DNA of 37,292 nt, from positions 1 through 37,292 of the forward strand of contig CBFHQE010000011.1 in assembly GCA_965657935.1 (NCBI GenBank), written 5' to 3'. Positions within the stretch are counted from its first letter, which is position 1. Each line of letters starts with the position of its first letter. The notes beneath the pieces are model-generated. The model was not told where the DNA came from and ran no database searches. It saw only the letters and a program-made list of their open reading frames with translations. The DNA comes from Maricaulis sp965657935. GTDB taxonomy: Bacteria > Pseudomonadota > Alphaproteobacteria > Caulobacterales > Maricaulaceae. A program made the translations under genes and the position numbers. Positions 6,603-16,146 of the stretch are shown here, piece by piece.

Positions 6603-9600
6603 ATGGCATTTTGGCGTGTATTAACCGCAATGGGTCTGGCTGTGGGTCTGTTGGCCGCCTGTACTCCGGCAAATGAAGTCGAGACTGCGAGCGGTCCCGA
6701 GTTTGAATCCCGTCCTGCAGACGCGCCCCGTGCGGAGCCGGAACAGGCCAGTCAGTTTGCTTTCCTGCGATACCGCGTTGATTTAAGCGCCGATGCTCCA
6801 GGGATATGCCTTGGGTTTACCCACCCGCTCGCCGCCGACGCAGATTACCAGTCCTACATCGCGTTGGAGAGTGGCGAGAGCCTGGCCTTGTCCGCGCAGG
6901 GTCAGACCCTTTGCCTGGGCGGAATGAGTTTTGGCGACAGCGTCCAGCTTACCCTGCGCGCAGGCTTGCCAGCGGCCGATGGCCAGGCGCTGCGTCAGGA
7001 CGAGACCATTGAAATCGATTTTGGTGACCGGCCGGCCTATGTCGGCATCGCGGGTGACGGAGTCATTCTGCCGCGCTTGGATGCGGACGGGCTGGCGATC
7101 GAAACCGTCAATGTGGATCAGGTCTCCATTGCCTTGTGGCGGATCACGGATCGCGCGCTCGCCTTCCGGTCCATTACATCCGGCTACAACGCCGCTGAGG
7201 GCGAGTATAACTGGCTTGGCGGTGACCAGGACCCGTTCGCGGTCGCGGAGCGTATCTGGGACGGGGAAATGGATACAGCCGGCGAGCTCAACACGCCGGT
7301 GACGACAGTCTTTCCGATCGCTGAAGCGATCGGAACGCTGCAGCCCGGCGCCTATTTCATTGCGGTTGACGATGCGGCTGAAGGCGAGAGCAGTGGGCGC
7401 AATCCGGCCCAGGCGCGTCGCTGGCTGGTCATCACGGATCTGGCTCTGACCGCCTATCGCGGCGAGGATGGCATCGACTATATCGTGCGGTCTCTCCAGA
7501 CCGCCAGGCCGGTGGCCGGGGTGCATGTTGAGCTAGTTGCGCGCAATAATGAAGTTCTGGCCAATGCGACGACCGATGATGGTGGTCGCGCCCGTTTTGC
7601 TGGTCCGTTGACGCGGGGCGAGGGCGCCATGGCGCCGCGCCTGTTGACCGCCTATGGCCCGGATAATGATTTCACCGTTCTAGATCTCCAGAGATCACCC
7701 GTAGACCTCTCCGGCCAGGATGTCGGAGGGCGCCAGCGCCCGGGTGGCGCTGATGGGTATCTTTATCTGGATCGCGGCATCTATCGCCCGGGCGAGCACG
7801 TATATGCCAATGCCCTCTTTCGCAATGCGGAGGCGCTCGCAGTCTCTGACCGGCCAGGCACGTTGATCCTCTACGGCCCGAACGGCCTTGAGGCAGACCG
7901 GCAGCGTTTCCAATCTGCCGAGGCGGCCGGCGCGGTGTTCTGGGAGTTCGATTTGCCAGCACAGGCCGCTCGCGGGCAGTGGCGCATCGATGCCGAGCTG
8001 GATGGTCATGGGCGTGTTGCGCAGACCCGGTTTTCGGTTGAGGATTTTGTACCTCAGCGTATCGCGCTTGACCTTGGCGCGGACACTGAAACGCCGCTGC
8101 TCGCTGGCGAAACGCGCGATGTCACCGCTGATGTTCGTTTTCTCTATGGTGCCCCCGGTGCCGGACTGACCGTTGAGAGTCGAATCCGCGTCGAAGAGGA
8201 CCCCAATCCGTTTCCTGACTATCCTGGCTATCGTTTCGGTCGCCATGATCAGCCGTTTCGGGAGATTAGCCGGGATTTGCCCGAGACAGTGGCCGACGGC
8301 TCGGGCCGGGCCAGTGTGCGGGTTGCGCCTGCCAATGCGGGCCTCGACGCGTCTGTGCCACTCCGTATCCGTACCGTGGTCAGCGCGATCGAACCGGGAG
8401 GTCGGGCCGTTTCCGATGATGTCCGGCTGCCTTATCGACCCCGGCCGGTTTATCTGGGCGTAGACCCTCAGTTCGAAGGCCGTGCGCGGCGTCAGCAGGC
8501 GGTTGGTTTCAACCTGGTGGCCCTTGACCCTCAAGGAGAGCTCCAGGCCGGGTCGGCTAGCTGGCAATTGCTGCGGATCGACTGGGAGTATGATTGGTAC
8601 CGCACCTCCGGCGGGAGCTGGCAATGGCGCCGGTCCCGCAATGTTGTTCTCATCGAAGACGGTGTGACGGGCCTGGCGGCCGACCTGCCCACACAAATAC
8701 AGCTATCGCCCATGGACTGGGGGGATTATCAGCTTGTCCTGACACATGACGCGACAGGTATCGGTGCGTCGACAAGCTTCTGGGTGGGCTGGGGTGCGCG
8801 CGCATCTTCCGGGACCCAGGCGCCGGATCGCGTACGTTTGGCCGGTCCTGATGAACCGCTCAGCGTGGGTGCCGAGGCCGTAATCAACATTTTGCCGCCC
8901 TATGCTGGCGAGGCGGAAATCGTCATCGCGACGGACCGCGTCCTGGAAACACGTACCATCACCGTCCCGCAAGAAGGTGCCGAGATTTCTTTCCGCGTCG
9001 ATGAGGACTGGGGCGCTGGTGCCTATGTCATGGTTTCGGTTCTGACACCGCGTGATCCGGTAGCCGAGCCGCGGCCGCGCCGGGCGGTTGGCGTGATGCA
9101 CCTGCCCGTTGATGTTTCCGACCGCACCTTCGCGATTTCATTGAATGCCCCGGAACGGGTGCGCCCGCGCCAGACCTTGACCCTTGAAGTCGAGGCAGAC
9201 GGCCCTGTTCGGGGCGGGGCCTGGCTTTCAGTGGCGGCGGTCGATGAAGGCATTCTTGCCCTCACTCGTTTCCAGTCACCCGATCCGGCGGGCTGGTATT
9301 TTGGCAAGACGACCCTGGATGTGGACCTGCTGGATGATTACGGGCGTTTGCTTGACCCCAATCAGGGAGCTGCTGCCGCTATCCGTTCCGGAGGCGATCA
9401 GATCGGTGGAGCCGGCCTCAGCGTGGTGCCGACCCGGACGGTGGCTCTTTACTCCGGACCGGTCGAACTTGATCGGACCGGCCGCGCGACGGTGGAACTC
9501 GACATCCCGGACTTCAATGGCGAACTGCGCCTGATGGCAGTGGCCTGGTCAGGCGACGGGGTCGGTGCGACAGCCCAGCCGCTGACTGTTCGTGATGAGG

Positions 9601-11471
9601 TGCCGGCGGAACTTGTGCTGCCGCGTTTCCTGGCTCCCGGTGATGCATCCATGACGACATTGACCCTGGACAATGTCGAGGGAGCGGCCGGTGAGTATTC
9701 TGCCCGCATAGCGGGGCAGGCACCGGTCAATGCCAGTGTTGAGACCCGGTATCAGTTGAACTCCGGCGAGCGGGTCGATCCGCGCCACCCGATTGCCGCC
9801 AGCGATACCGGTATTGGTGCGGTGTCGCTCAGTGTGACAGGGCCGGACGATTTTGCCGTTGAGCGGTCCTATCCGATCGAGGTGCGTTCGGCATGGCTGC
9901 CTTATTCAAGCATTGACCGCGGCCGGTTGAGCCCTGGCGAAAGCTGGACGGTGAGTGCCGACGCACTCGCCAGCTTTATGCCGGGCACGGGGGTGGTGAG
10001 TGTCAGCTTCTCGCCGACGCCGCTGGACGCGGCGGCGTTGTTGCGTTCGTTAAGTCGCTATCCCTACGGCTGCTCGGAACAGATCACCAGCCGCGCCATG
10101 CCGCTGTTGTATACCGATCAGCTCGCGCAATTGACCGGCAACCAACGTGTTGATGAAGCCCGCGCGCGCGTGCAGGAATCCATAGGAACACTGTTGTCGC
10201 GCCAGGCTGCTGACGGCACTTTCGGTCTCTGGCGGGTTGGTGACCGGGGCTCCTCACCCTGGCTGGGAGTCTACGCCGTCGACTTCCTCGCGCGGGCCGC
10301 ACAGGCTGGCTATACGGTGCCCGATGCGGCGCTGGAGCGGGCGTATCAGTCTCTCGTTTTCATCGGTAATCAGGAGCTGTGGCGGGTCAATGGATATGAC
10401 CGGACGATCAGCGCCTGGCGTGGGCAAACGGATACCGATCAGCGCCTGTCTGATAGGAGTGCTGCCTACGCGCTCTACGTTCTGGCCCGCGCCGGTCGCG
10501 CCGATCGTTCGCGCCTTCGTTACATGCATGACGAGCGACTGGAACAGATTGCCAGCCCGCTGGCCCGCGCGCAGCTGGCCGTTGCGCTCTACCTGATCGG
10601 AGATCGGGCGCGCGCGCAAAGCGCCTTTGCGGCCGCGGAGACCGCCTTGGGATATTCCAACCAGGGTGACTGGTATCAAACCTCCCGTCGCGATCTGGCC
10701 GGTGTCCTGGCCCTGGCGGCTGAGGCTGGCGAAACCGAGAGAGTAGAACGCCTCGCGGAGCGGGTGGCGGAGGAATTGCCCGAGCCCAGCCGGCTGACCA
10801 CACAGGAAAAGGCCTTCCTGCTCCTGGCCGCGCGGGCGATGGGGGGAGACGCCGTGACCATCGATATCTCGGCTGGTGAGTTGTCGGCCAATCCTGGCCA
10901 GGCAGAATTCCAACTCGTGGCGGGTGATGTTGAAGCGCGTTACGGTTTTGACAATGCCGGGGCCGGACCGGTCTGGGTGACCCAGATTGCTCATGGAGAC
11001 CCGGTCAGCGCACCGCCCGTCGCAATGGAAGGCGTTGTCGTCCAAAAACGTCTCAGCACGATGGATGGTCAGACCGTTGATCCTGCCAGCATCATCCAGG
11101 GTGACCGCATGATCATCGACATCATTGTGGCGCCCAGCGAGACCCGGACGATCCCGGCTATCGTGGTTGACCTGTTGCCTGCGGGTTTCGAGGTTGAGGC
11201 GGTCGTGGATCCGTCGGACGCCGGTTCGAACGGGCCCTATTCCTGGCTGGGCCAGCTGAATTCACCGCGGATTGCCGAAGCCCGTGATGACCGGTTTGTG
11301 GCTGCCATCGATCTGCGCCAGCGCCGGTCTGTTCGCCTGGCCTATATCGTGCGGGCGGTGACGCCGGGACAATACACATTCCCGGGCGCAGTGATGGAAG
11401 ACATGTATCGCCCGGATGTGTTTGGCCGCTCGGAATCCCGAGCGGTCTCGATTGCGCCGCGCGAAGGTTAG
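6603..11471 (+). CDS. Bacterial alpha-2-macroglobulin lipoprotein (YfhM-like)
   Basis: The 1622-aa protein is a bacterial alpha-2-macroglobulin, thought to trap proteases in the periplasm and protect the envelope when the cell wall is breached. A lipoprotein signal ends LLAACT with Cys20. Macroglobulin-like beta-sandwich domains fill most of the chain (MG2-type sequence DGYLYLDRGIYRPGEHVY around residue 385-400). The thioester motif is intact: YPYGCSEQ with Cys1157 and Gln1160, followed by the alpha-helical thioester domain (about 1160-1450) and a C-terminal receptor-binding-like domain. AGGGG lies 6-10 nt before the ATG. pbpC starts 9 nt after the stop, the well-known yfhM-pbpC pairing, which links protease trapping to wall repair. 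The family call is firm; the physiological target is not proven in general. Confidence 0.93.
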   Translation: MAFWRVLTAMGLAVGLLAACTPANEVETASGPEFESRPADAPRAEPEQASQFAFLRYRVDLSADAPGICLGFTHPLAADADYQSYIALESGESLALSAQGQTLCLGGMSFGDSVQLTLRAGLPAADGQALRQDETIEIDFGDRPAYVGIAGDGVILPRLDADGLAIETVNVDQVSIALWRITDRALAFRSITSGYNAAEGEYNWLGGDQDPFAVAERIWDGEMDTAGELNTPVTTVFPIAEAIGTLQPGAYFIAVDDAAEGESSGRNPAQARRWLVITDLALTAYRGEDGIDYIVRSLQTARPVAGVHVELVARNNEVLANATTDDGGRARFAGPLTRGEGAMAPRLLTAYGPDNDFTVLDLQRSPVDLSGQDVGGRQRPGGADGYLYLDRGIYRPGEHVYANALFRNAEALAVSDRPGTLILYGPNGLEADRQRFQSAEAAGAVFWEFDLPAQAARGQWRIDAELDGHGRVAQTRFSVEDFVPQRIALDLGADTETPLLAGETRDVTADVRFLYGAPGAGLTVESRIRVEEDPNPFPDYPGYRFGRHDQPFREISRDLPETVADGSGRASVRVAPANAGLDASVPLRIRTVVSAIEPGGRAVSDDVRLPYRPRPVYLGVDPQFEGRARRQQAVGFNLVALDPQGELQAGSASWQLLRIDWEYDWYRTSGGSWQWRRSRNVVLIEDGVTGLAADLPTQIQLSPMDWGDYQLVLTHDATGIGASTSFWVGWGARASSGTQAPDRVRLAGPDEPLSVGAEAVINILPPYAGEAEIVIATDRVLETRTITVPQEGAEISFRVDEDWGAGAYVMVSVLTPRDPVAEPRPRRAVGVMHLPVDVSDRTFAISLNAPERVRPRQTLTLEVEADGPVRGGAWLSVAAVDEGILALTRFQSPDPAGWYFGKTTLDVDLLDDYGRLLDPNQGAAAAIRSGGDQIGGAGLSVVPTRTVALYSGPVELDRTGRATVELDIPDFNGELRLMAVAWSGDGVGATAQPLTVRDEVPAELVLPRFLAPGDASMTTLTLDNVEGAAGEYSARIAGQAPVNASVETRYQLNSGERVDPRHPIAASDTGIGAVSLSVTGPDDFAVERSYPIEVRSAWLPYSSIDRGRLSPGESWTVSADALASFMPGTGVVSVSFSPTPLDAAALLRSLSRYPYGCSEQITSRAMPLLYTDQLAQLTGNQRVDEARARVQESIGTLLSRQAADGTFGLWRVGDRGSSPWLGVYAVDFLARAAQAGYTVPDAALERAYQSLVFIGNQELWRVNGYDRTISAWRGQTDTDQRLSDRSAAYALYVLARAGRADRSRLRYMHDERLEQIASPLARAQLAVALYLIGDRARAQSAFAAAETALGYSNQGDWYQTSRRDLAGVLALAAEAGETERVERLAERVAEELPEPSRLTTQEKAFLLLAARAMGGDAVTIDISAGELSANPGQAEFQLVAGDVEARYGFDNAGAGPVWVTQIAHGDPVSAPPVAMEGVVVQKRLSTMDGQTVDPASIIQGDRMIIDIIVAPSETRTIPAIVVDLLPAGFEVEAVVDPSDAGSNGPYSWLGQLNSPRIAEARDDRFVAAIDLRQRRSVRLAYIVRAVTPGQYTFPGAVMEDMYRPDVFGRSESRAVSIAPREG

Positions 11472-11480
11472 GCCGGGTCC

Positions 11481-13538
11481 ATGGTCAGGCTCCGGCGCCG
11501 ATACGGTTTTTTGCTGGGAATTCTTGGCCTGGTCCTGGCTCTGATCGCCCTCGACAGGATTTTTCCGCCGCCACTGTCAGTGGCAGGGGACGTATCGCAT
11601 GTGGTGCGGGACCGGGCTGGCATCGTGCTGCGAACCTTCCCGGTTGACGACGGGCGGTGGCGGTTGCCGGCCGATCTGGACACCATCGATCCTGATTTTC
11701 TCGATGCGCTTGTGGCGTATGAGGACGAGCGCTTCTTCAGCCATGTCGGGGTTGATCCGCTGGCGGTGCTGCGCGCGTCTCGCGACAGTCTGGCCGCGGG
11801 CCGAATTGTCTCGGGTGCCTCGACCCTGAGTATGCAGCTGGCCCGTCTCGTCGAGCCGCGCGAACGAACGCTCGGCGCCAAATTCCTGCAGATGATCCGC
11901 GCCGTGCAGATCGAGATGCGCTTGTCCAAGGTCGAAATTCTTGAGGCTTACCTCACCCTGGCCCCTTATGGCGGCAATCTGGAAGGCGTGCGTGCGGCGA
12001 GCTGGGCCTATTTCGGGCGCGAGCCGGATGAGCTGACAATCGAACAGATTGCGCTACTGATTGCCTTGCCCCAATCCCCGGAAGCGCGTCGGCCCGATCG
12101 GCGCCCACAAGACGCAATTGCCGCACGTGGCAGGGTCCTGGACCGACTGGCGAACGTGGGGCTCGCCTCACCGGAAGCGGCCCGTGACGCAGCGCTCGAT
12201 CCGGCTCCGCAACGTCGAGCCTTTCCGGCCCTGGCCTGGCACGCCAGCGAAGGGTTGGTGCGCGGACTGGATCCGGAACAGGGTGGCGTGGATATTGTCT
12301 CGACGCTCGACTATGCGCTCCAGTCGGCACTTGAAACGGCGATTGGCCATGAATTGCCAGTCGGGGATGACGCCAGCCAGTTGGCCGTATTGGTGGTCGA
12401 GAACGAGACCCGGGCGGTGCGGGCCTCGCTGGGGTCTGCCTCGCGCGCGCGGCCGGGGGGCTGGATCGACCTGACGGATCGTGCGCGCTCACCGGGATCC
12501 ACGCTGAAACCCTTCATCTATGGCATGGCCTTTGATGATGGCCTCGCGGCGGCCCATACCCGTATCGCTGACCTGCCGACCCGATTTGCCGGTTACCGGC
12601 CGGACAATTTTGACCGGACTTTCCGCGGTGATGTGACAATCGCCGAAGCCTTGCAGCATTCGCTTAACGTGCCGGCTGTGGCGACTCTGGACGGGGTCGG
12701 GGCACGTCGCTTCAGTGCCGTCTTGGGTTTTGCCGGTGCGGCACCGCAGCGCCGTCGCGCTGTGGGCCAGGATAACGGGCTGGCCGTGGCTCTGGGCGGA
12801 GCCGGGCTGAGCGTGCGGGAATTGGCCGTTCTGTATTCGGCGCTGGCTGACGAGGGTGTGGCCCAGCCTCTGCGCTGGCAGGAGACAGCCCCCCTGGGCG
12901 AGGGCGGGTTCTCGATCCTGAGCGCGGAATCGGCCGCCGAGATTGTCGACATCTTGCGCCGGGCTCCGCATCCGGGGGGGCGCATGCCCGCCAACCTGAC
13001 CCGTTCGGCGCCGGATATCGCGTTCAAGACCGGCACATCCTATGGGTTCCGGGATGCGTGGGCTGCCGGCGTTTCGGGGCGTTACACGATCATCGTCTGG
13101 AGCGGTCGGGCCGATGGTGCACCGCGTAACGGACTGACGGGGCGCTCGGCGGCCCTGCCGGTGCTGTTTCGCATGTTCGACCTGGTTGAGCAGTATGACC
13201 CATCGCCCGCATCGACCCGACCGGCTGAGCCGGAGGATGTTGTGATGCCGCCGACGCTGGAGCGTTTCTCGGTTGATGCGGCACCGCATATTCTTTTTCC
13301 GCCAGATGGGGCCGAGGTCTGGGCGGACCGGGAAGGCCGCGGCTTCGTGCTGGCGTCGCAGTCGAGCCTGTCAGTTGCATGGTACGCAGATGGTGAACCG
13401 GTCAGTCGAAATCCTGCCGGCGACGCTGTCTGGATCCCGGACGGACCTGGATTCTACGAGATCGAGGCGGTGGACAGCCAAGGGCGCACAACGCGGTCGC
13501 GCGTCCGCATTCGCGGTGCGGGTGAGCGTGACACCTAG
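11481..13538 (+). CDS. pbpC: Penicillin-binding protein 1C
   Basis: A bifunctional class A PBP of the 1C type, 685 aa (somewhat shorter than the E. coli protein of about 770). It has a short cytoplasmic tail, one membrane anchor (about 9-27), a glycosyltransferase GT51 domain (about 45-215; catalytic EDERFFSH with Glu81, and SGASTLSMQLARL), and a transpeptidase domain (about 280-560; SPGSTLK with Ser340 and Lys343, SLN at 394-396, KTGT at 516-519). The C-terminal BiPBP_C-type beta domain covers roughly 590-680. All catalytic motifs are present. It is cotranscribed with the macroglobulin gene just upstream. The gene ends 64 nt before the convergent symporter gene, with no obvious intrinsic terminator between them. 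Confidence 0.93.
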   Translation: MVRLRRRYGFLLGILGLVLALIALDRIFPPPLSVAGDVSHVVRDRAGIVLRTFPVDDGRWRLPADLDTIDPDFLDALVAYEDERFFSHVGVDPLAVLRASRDSLAAGRIVSGASTLSMQLARLVEPRERTLGAKFLQMIRAVQIEMRLSKVEILEAYLTLAPYGGNLEGVRAASWAYFGREPDELTIEQIALLIALPQSPEARRPDRRPQDAIAARGRVLDRLANVGLASPEAARDAALDPAPQRRAFPALAWHASEGLVRGLDPEQGGVDIVSTLDYALQSALETAIGHELPVGDDASQLAVLVVENETRAVRASLGSASRARPGGWIDLTDRARSPGSTLKPFIYGMAFDDGLAAAHTRIADLPTRFAGYRPDNFDRTFRGDVTIAEALQHSLNVPAVATLDGVGARRFSAVLGFAGAAPQRRRAVGQDNGLAVALGGAGLSVRELAVLYSALADEGVAQPLRWQETAPLGEGGFSILSAESAAEIVDILRRAPHPGGRMPANLTRSAPDIAFKTGTSYGFRDAWAAGVSGRYTIIVWSGRADGAPRNGLTGRSAALPVLFRMFDLVEQYDPSPASTRPAEPEDVVMPPTLERFSVDAAPHILFPPDGAEVWADREGRGFVLASQSSLSVAWYADGEPVSRNPAGDAVWIPDGPGFYEIEAVDSQGRTTRSRVRIRGAGERDT

Positions 13539-13602
13539 GCCGAGGAAGGTGGCTGAACTCTCTCCGGACGACATCGGTGACCCAATCGGCTGCGCGAACG
13601 GA

Positions 13603-15522
13603 TCAGTCCTCTCGTGATGGGGCATGCACCGGATGGGCCCGGATCGAGGGTATCCGGATCTCTTCCACCATGTCCTGAACATCTTGTGGCGGTGCCGTTG
13701 TTGCCAGCGTGGTGACGATGGCAACGCCAAAGCTGATGATCATGCCGACCGTGCCAAACCCCTCCGGCGAAATACCCAGGAACCATTGTTCCGGAGCGCC
13801 TGTCGAAATAGAAGGCAGCAATCCGAATACGCCTAGAAGGCTCACGATAGAGAGACCCGCCGCTACATAGAGGAGCAGAGGCGTGGATTTCTCAGCCGAG
13901 CGGGTGCCAAGAAACAGAATGCCGGCGGCGATGGCGAGGACCATGGCCAGCACTCCCAGGACAATCGAGGAAAAGCCGATCTTGAAGTGGATGATATAGG
14001 CGCCGGTGATGAGCAAGCCGGTCGTCATTCCGGCAATGGCGCCTTCCTTGTTCATGCGCTTCCAGAAAATGCCCAGGAAGATCGCCGGAAAAAAGCTCGC
14101 TGCGGCCAGGCCGAAGGCAAAGGCGACGACGGCGGCGACGAATCCGGGTGGGTAGATCCCGGCCAGTATGGCGATGAGGACGGCTCCCAGCGCCGCGGAC
14201 CGGGCGATCAGCAATTCCTGCGTCTCGCTCATATCGGGTATCAGGACCTTCTTGCAGAGATCATGAGAAACCGCCGAGGAGATCACCATCAGCAAGCCAG
14301 CAGCGGTCGATAATGCGGCGGCCAGGCCGCCTGCCACGACCAGGCCGATGACCCAGGCTGGCAGGCCGCCGATCTCCGGATTGGCGAGCACGAATATGTC
14401 TCGGTCCAGAGTGGTAACCTCATTCACGTCAGGGTCGGCGCGATACTGAATACGGCCATCGCCATTGTGATCTGTGAAGCCGAGCAATCCGGTGTCTTCC
14501 CAGTTGTAGAACCAGGCGGGAGTGGATCCCTCGGGCAGTTCGCTGGCCGAGATCTCGCCATTGGCGGCTTGCTGGGAATAGGTGCTTTCATTCACCGTAT
14601 CGATGAAGTTGGAGCGTGCAAAAACCGCGACGGCCGGCGCGGTTGTGTACAGAACCGCGATAAAAACGAGCGCCCAGCCCGCCGACTTGCGCGCATCAGA
14701 TGCCTTGGGAACCGTAAAGAAGCGGATGATGACGTGCGGCAGCCCCGCTGTGCCGACCATCAAGGCCAGCGCAATGGCAAAGACATCGATCTTGGATTTC
14801 ACACCTTCGGTATAGGGCTGAAAGCCCAGATCCACGAGTGTCCGGTCCAGATTGAGCAGGAGCGGTGTGCCGTTCTCGGCATTGCCGATGAAACCCAGTT
14901 GCGGGATGGGTGTTCCGGTGATCTGCAGTGACAGAAAGATCGCCGGCACCATGAAGGCGAAGATCAGGACACAGTATTGTGCGACCTGGGTGTAGGTGAT
15001 GCCCTTCATGCCGCCGAGCACGGCGTAGAACAGCACGATTATCGCGCCGACGACGACCCCGATCTCGATAGGCACGTGCAGGAAGTTTGAAAAAGCGATG
15101 CCGACGCCGCGCATCTGACCTGCGATATAGGTGAAGGAGATGAAAAGGGCACAGATTACCGCGACGATACGTGCGGCCTGGCTGTAATAGCGATCACCAA
15201 CAAAATCAGGCACGGTGAACTTGCCGAATTTGCGCAGATAGGGCGCCAGCAAGAGGGCGAGCAGAACATAACCGCCGGTCCAACCCATCAGATAGACGGA
15301 ACCGTCATAGCCGGAGAAGGCAATAATGCCGGCCATGGAGAGGAATGAGGCGGCACTCATCCAGTCCGCGGCGGTGGCCATGCCGTTGAAAACGGGGGGC
15401 ACATCGTGACCGGCCACATAAAATTCATCCGTAGAGCCAGCGCGCGCCCAGATAGCGATGCCGATATAGAGGCTGAAGGTCGCGATGACAAAAAAGGCGG
15501 TCCAGAGCAGTGTAGAATCCAT
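13603..15522 (-). CDS. Sodium:solute symporter, acetate/DUF4212-partner type
   Basis: A large (about 639 aa) member of the solute:sodium symporter family (LeuT fold), with about 13 hydrophobic segments starting FVIATFSLYIGIAIW. An extended hydrophilic loop near residues 310-380 (with NWEDTGLLGFTDHNGDGRIQ, resembling a calcium-loop sequence) is typical of the ActP-like subgroup that is paired with DUF4212 proteins. AGGAGG lies 5 nt before the second of two adjacent ATG codons (15522), so this is preferred over 15525. The DUF4212 gene ends 9 nt upstream. Acetate or another short monocarboxylate is the likely substrate by family, not proven here. Related ActP/YjcG genes often sit with acetyl-CoA synthetase, which is not in this window. 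Confidence 0.88.
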   Translation of the reverse strand: MDSTLLWTAFFVIATFSLYIGIAIWARAGSTDEFYVAGHDVPPVFNGMATAADWMSAASFLSMAGIIAFSGYDGSVYLMGWTGGYVLLALLLAPYLRKFGKFTVPDFVGDRYYSQAARIVAVICALFISFTYIAGQMRGVGIAFSNFLHVPIEIGVVVGAIIVLFYAVLGGMKGITYTQVAQYCVLIFAFMVPAIFLSLQITGTPIPQLGFIGNAENGTPLLLNLDRTLVDLGFQPYTEGVKSKIDVFAIALALMVGTAGLPHVIIRFFTVPKASDARKSAGWALVFIAVLYTTAPAVAVFARSNFIDTVNESTYSQQAANGEISASELPEGSTPAWFYNWEDTGLLGFTDHNGDGRIQYRADPDVNEVTTLDRDIFVLANPEIGGLPAWVIGLVVAGGLAAALSTAAGLLMVISSAVSHDLCKKVLIPDMSETQELLIARSAALGAVLIAILAGIYPPGFVAAVVAFAFGLAAASFFPAIFLGIFWKRMNKEGAIAGMTTGLLITGAYIIHFKIGFSSIVLGVLAMVLAIAAGILFLGTRSAEKSTPLLLYVAAGLSIVSLLGVFGLLPSISTGAPEQWFLGISPEGFGTVGMIISFGVAIVTTLATTAPPQDVQDMVEEIRIPSIRAHPVHAPSRED

Positions 15523-15531
15523 CATCGCCTC

Positions 15532-15846
15532 CTAGTCGTTATCGTCGCTCATGCCGTACTTCTTTTCGATCTGGTGTATCCGGAAGGCATAGACGAAAAT
15601 CAGGACGACAAAGACGAGGATTGCCCCTTGTTGCGCGAACCAGAAGCCCAGCGGTGCGCCGCCCAGCGAGAACTGGTCGAGCCATTCCCGGGCCAGAATT
15701 CCGGCGCCAAAAGACACGCTGAACCAGATCACCAGCAGAATGCCCATCAGGCTCAGGTTCTCGCGCCAATACGCGCGTGTAATGTCCTGGCCGACATCAT
15801 GATCTTTCGTGTGCGGCAAGGTTTCAGGGTCCAGCGGGTCCGTCAT
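15532..15846 (-). CDS. DUF4212 small membrane protein, symporter partner
   Basis: A 104-aa membrane protein with an acidic hydrophilic N-terminus, two membrane helices (about 33-53 and 68-88; LMGILLVIWFSVSFGAGILA is the first), and a charged C-terminal tail (HQIEKKYGMSDD). This is the DUF4212 / putative solute:sodium symporter small subunit family. I chose ATG 15846, the second of two adjacent ATGs, because GGAG is 8 nt upstream; a longer frame to 16110 has low-complexity arginine-rich sequence that does not look coding. The gene lies directly before the large symporter, and the two probably work as a complex. Confidence 0.88.
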   Translation of the reverse strand: MTDPLDPETLPHTKDHDVGQDITRAYWRENLSLMGILLVIWFSVSFGAGILAREWLDQFSLGGAPLGFWFAQQGAILVFVVLIFVYAFRIHQIEKKYGMSDDND

Positions 15847-16146
15847 CATTGGTCTCCGGCGACGGGCCGGGATTGCAGCACGTCGTAGGGTTGGAACAGC
15901 ACGAATGTGCCACATCGCGAGTTTGGTCCCGGAATTCGCCCAGGTCCAGCCGTCAGCCAAGATCGTCAGCGCGACTATCCTAGATGATGGCCAGGGCGTC
16001 GTTCCGGATCGGCATTCATCGCGGGCGTCCTTTGTCTTCATCCAGGATGCAGTCGATGGATAGTTTCGCAGTGGTGATGCCGACGATCGCTTCGAATTCA
16101 AGGTGGGCAAATGCGATGACGATGTCAGGCCTCACCGCTGGCCATC
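15847..16146. other. Intergenic stretch between moeA and DUF4212 gene
   Basis: About 300 bp between the end of moeA and the start of the symporter pair, both leftward. It probably holds the promoter of the symporter pair. Short open frames exist on both strands but none has a ribosome site and a protein-like composition. I see no clear terminator after moeA and no strong promoter consensus. Confidence 0.4.

Noticed and set aside
6783..11045. Several 150-330-aa frames antisense to the macroglobulin gene
   Set aside because: They lie wholly within a gene with clear motifs across its length, and have arginine- and proline-rich composition typical of GC-rich antisense frames.
15847..16110. N-terminal extension of the DUF4212 frame to 192 aa
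   Set aside because: The extra 88 residues have unlikely composition and no ribosome site, while GGAG sits 8 nt before ATG 15846, where the known DUF4212 N-terminus begins.
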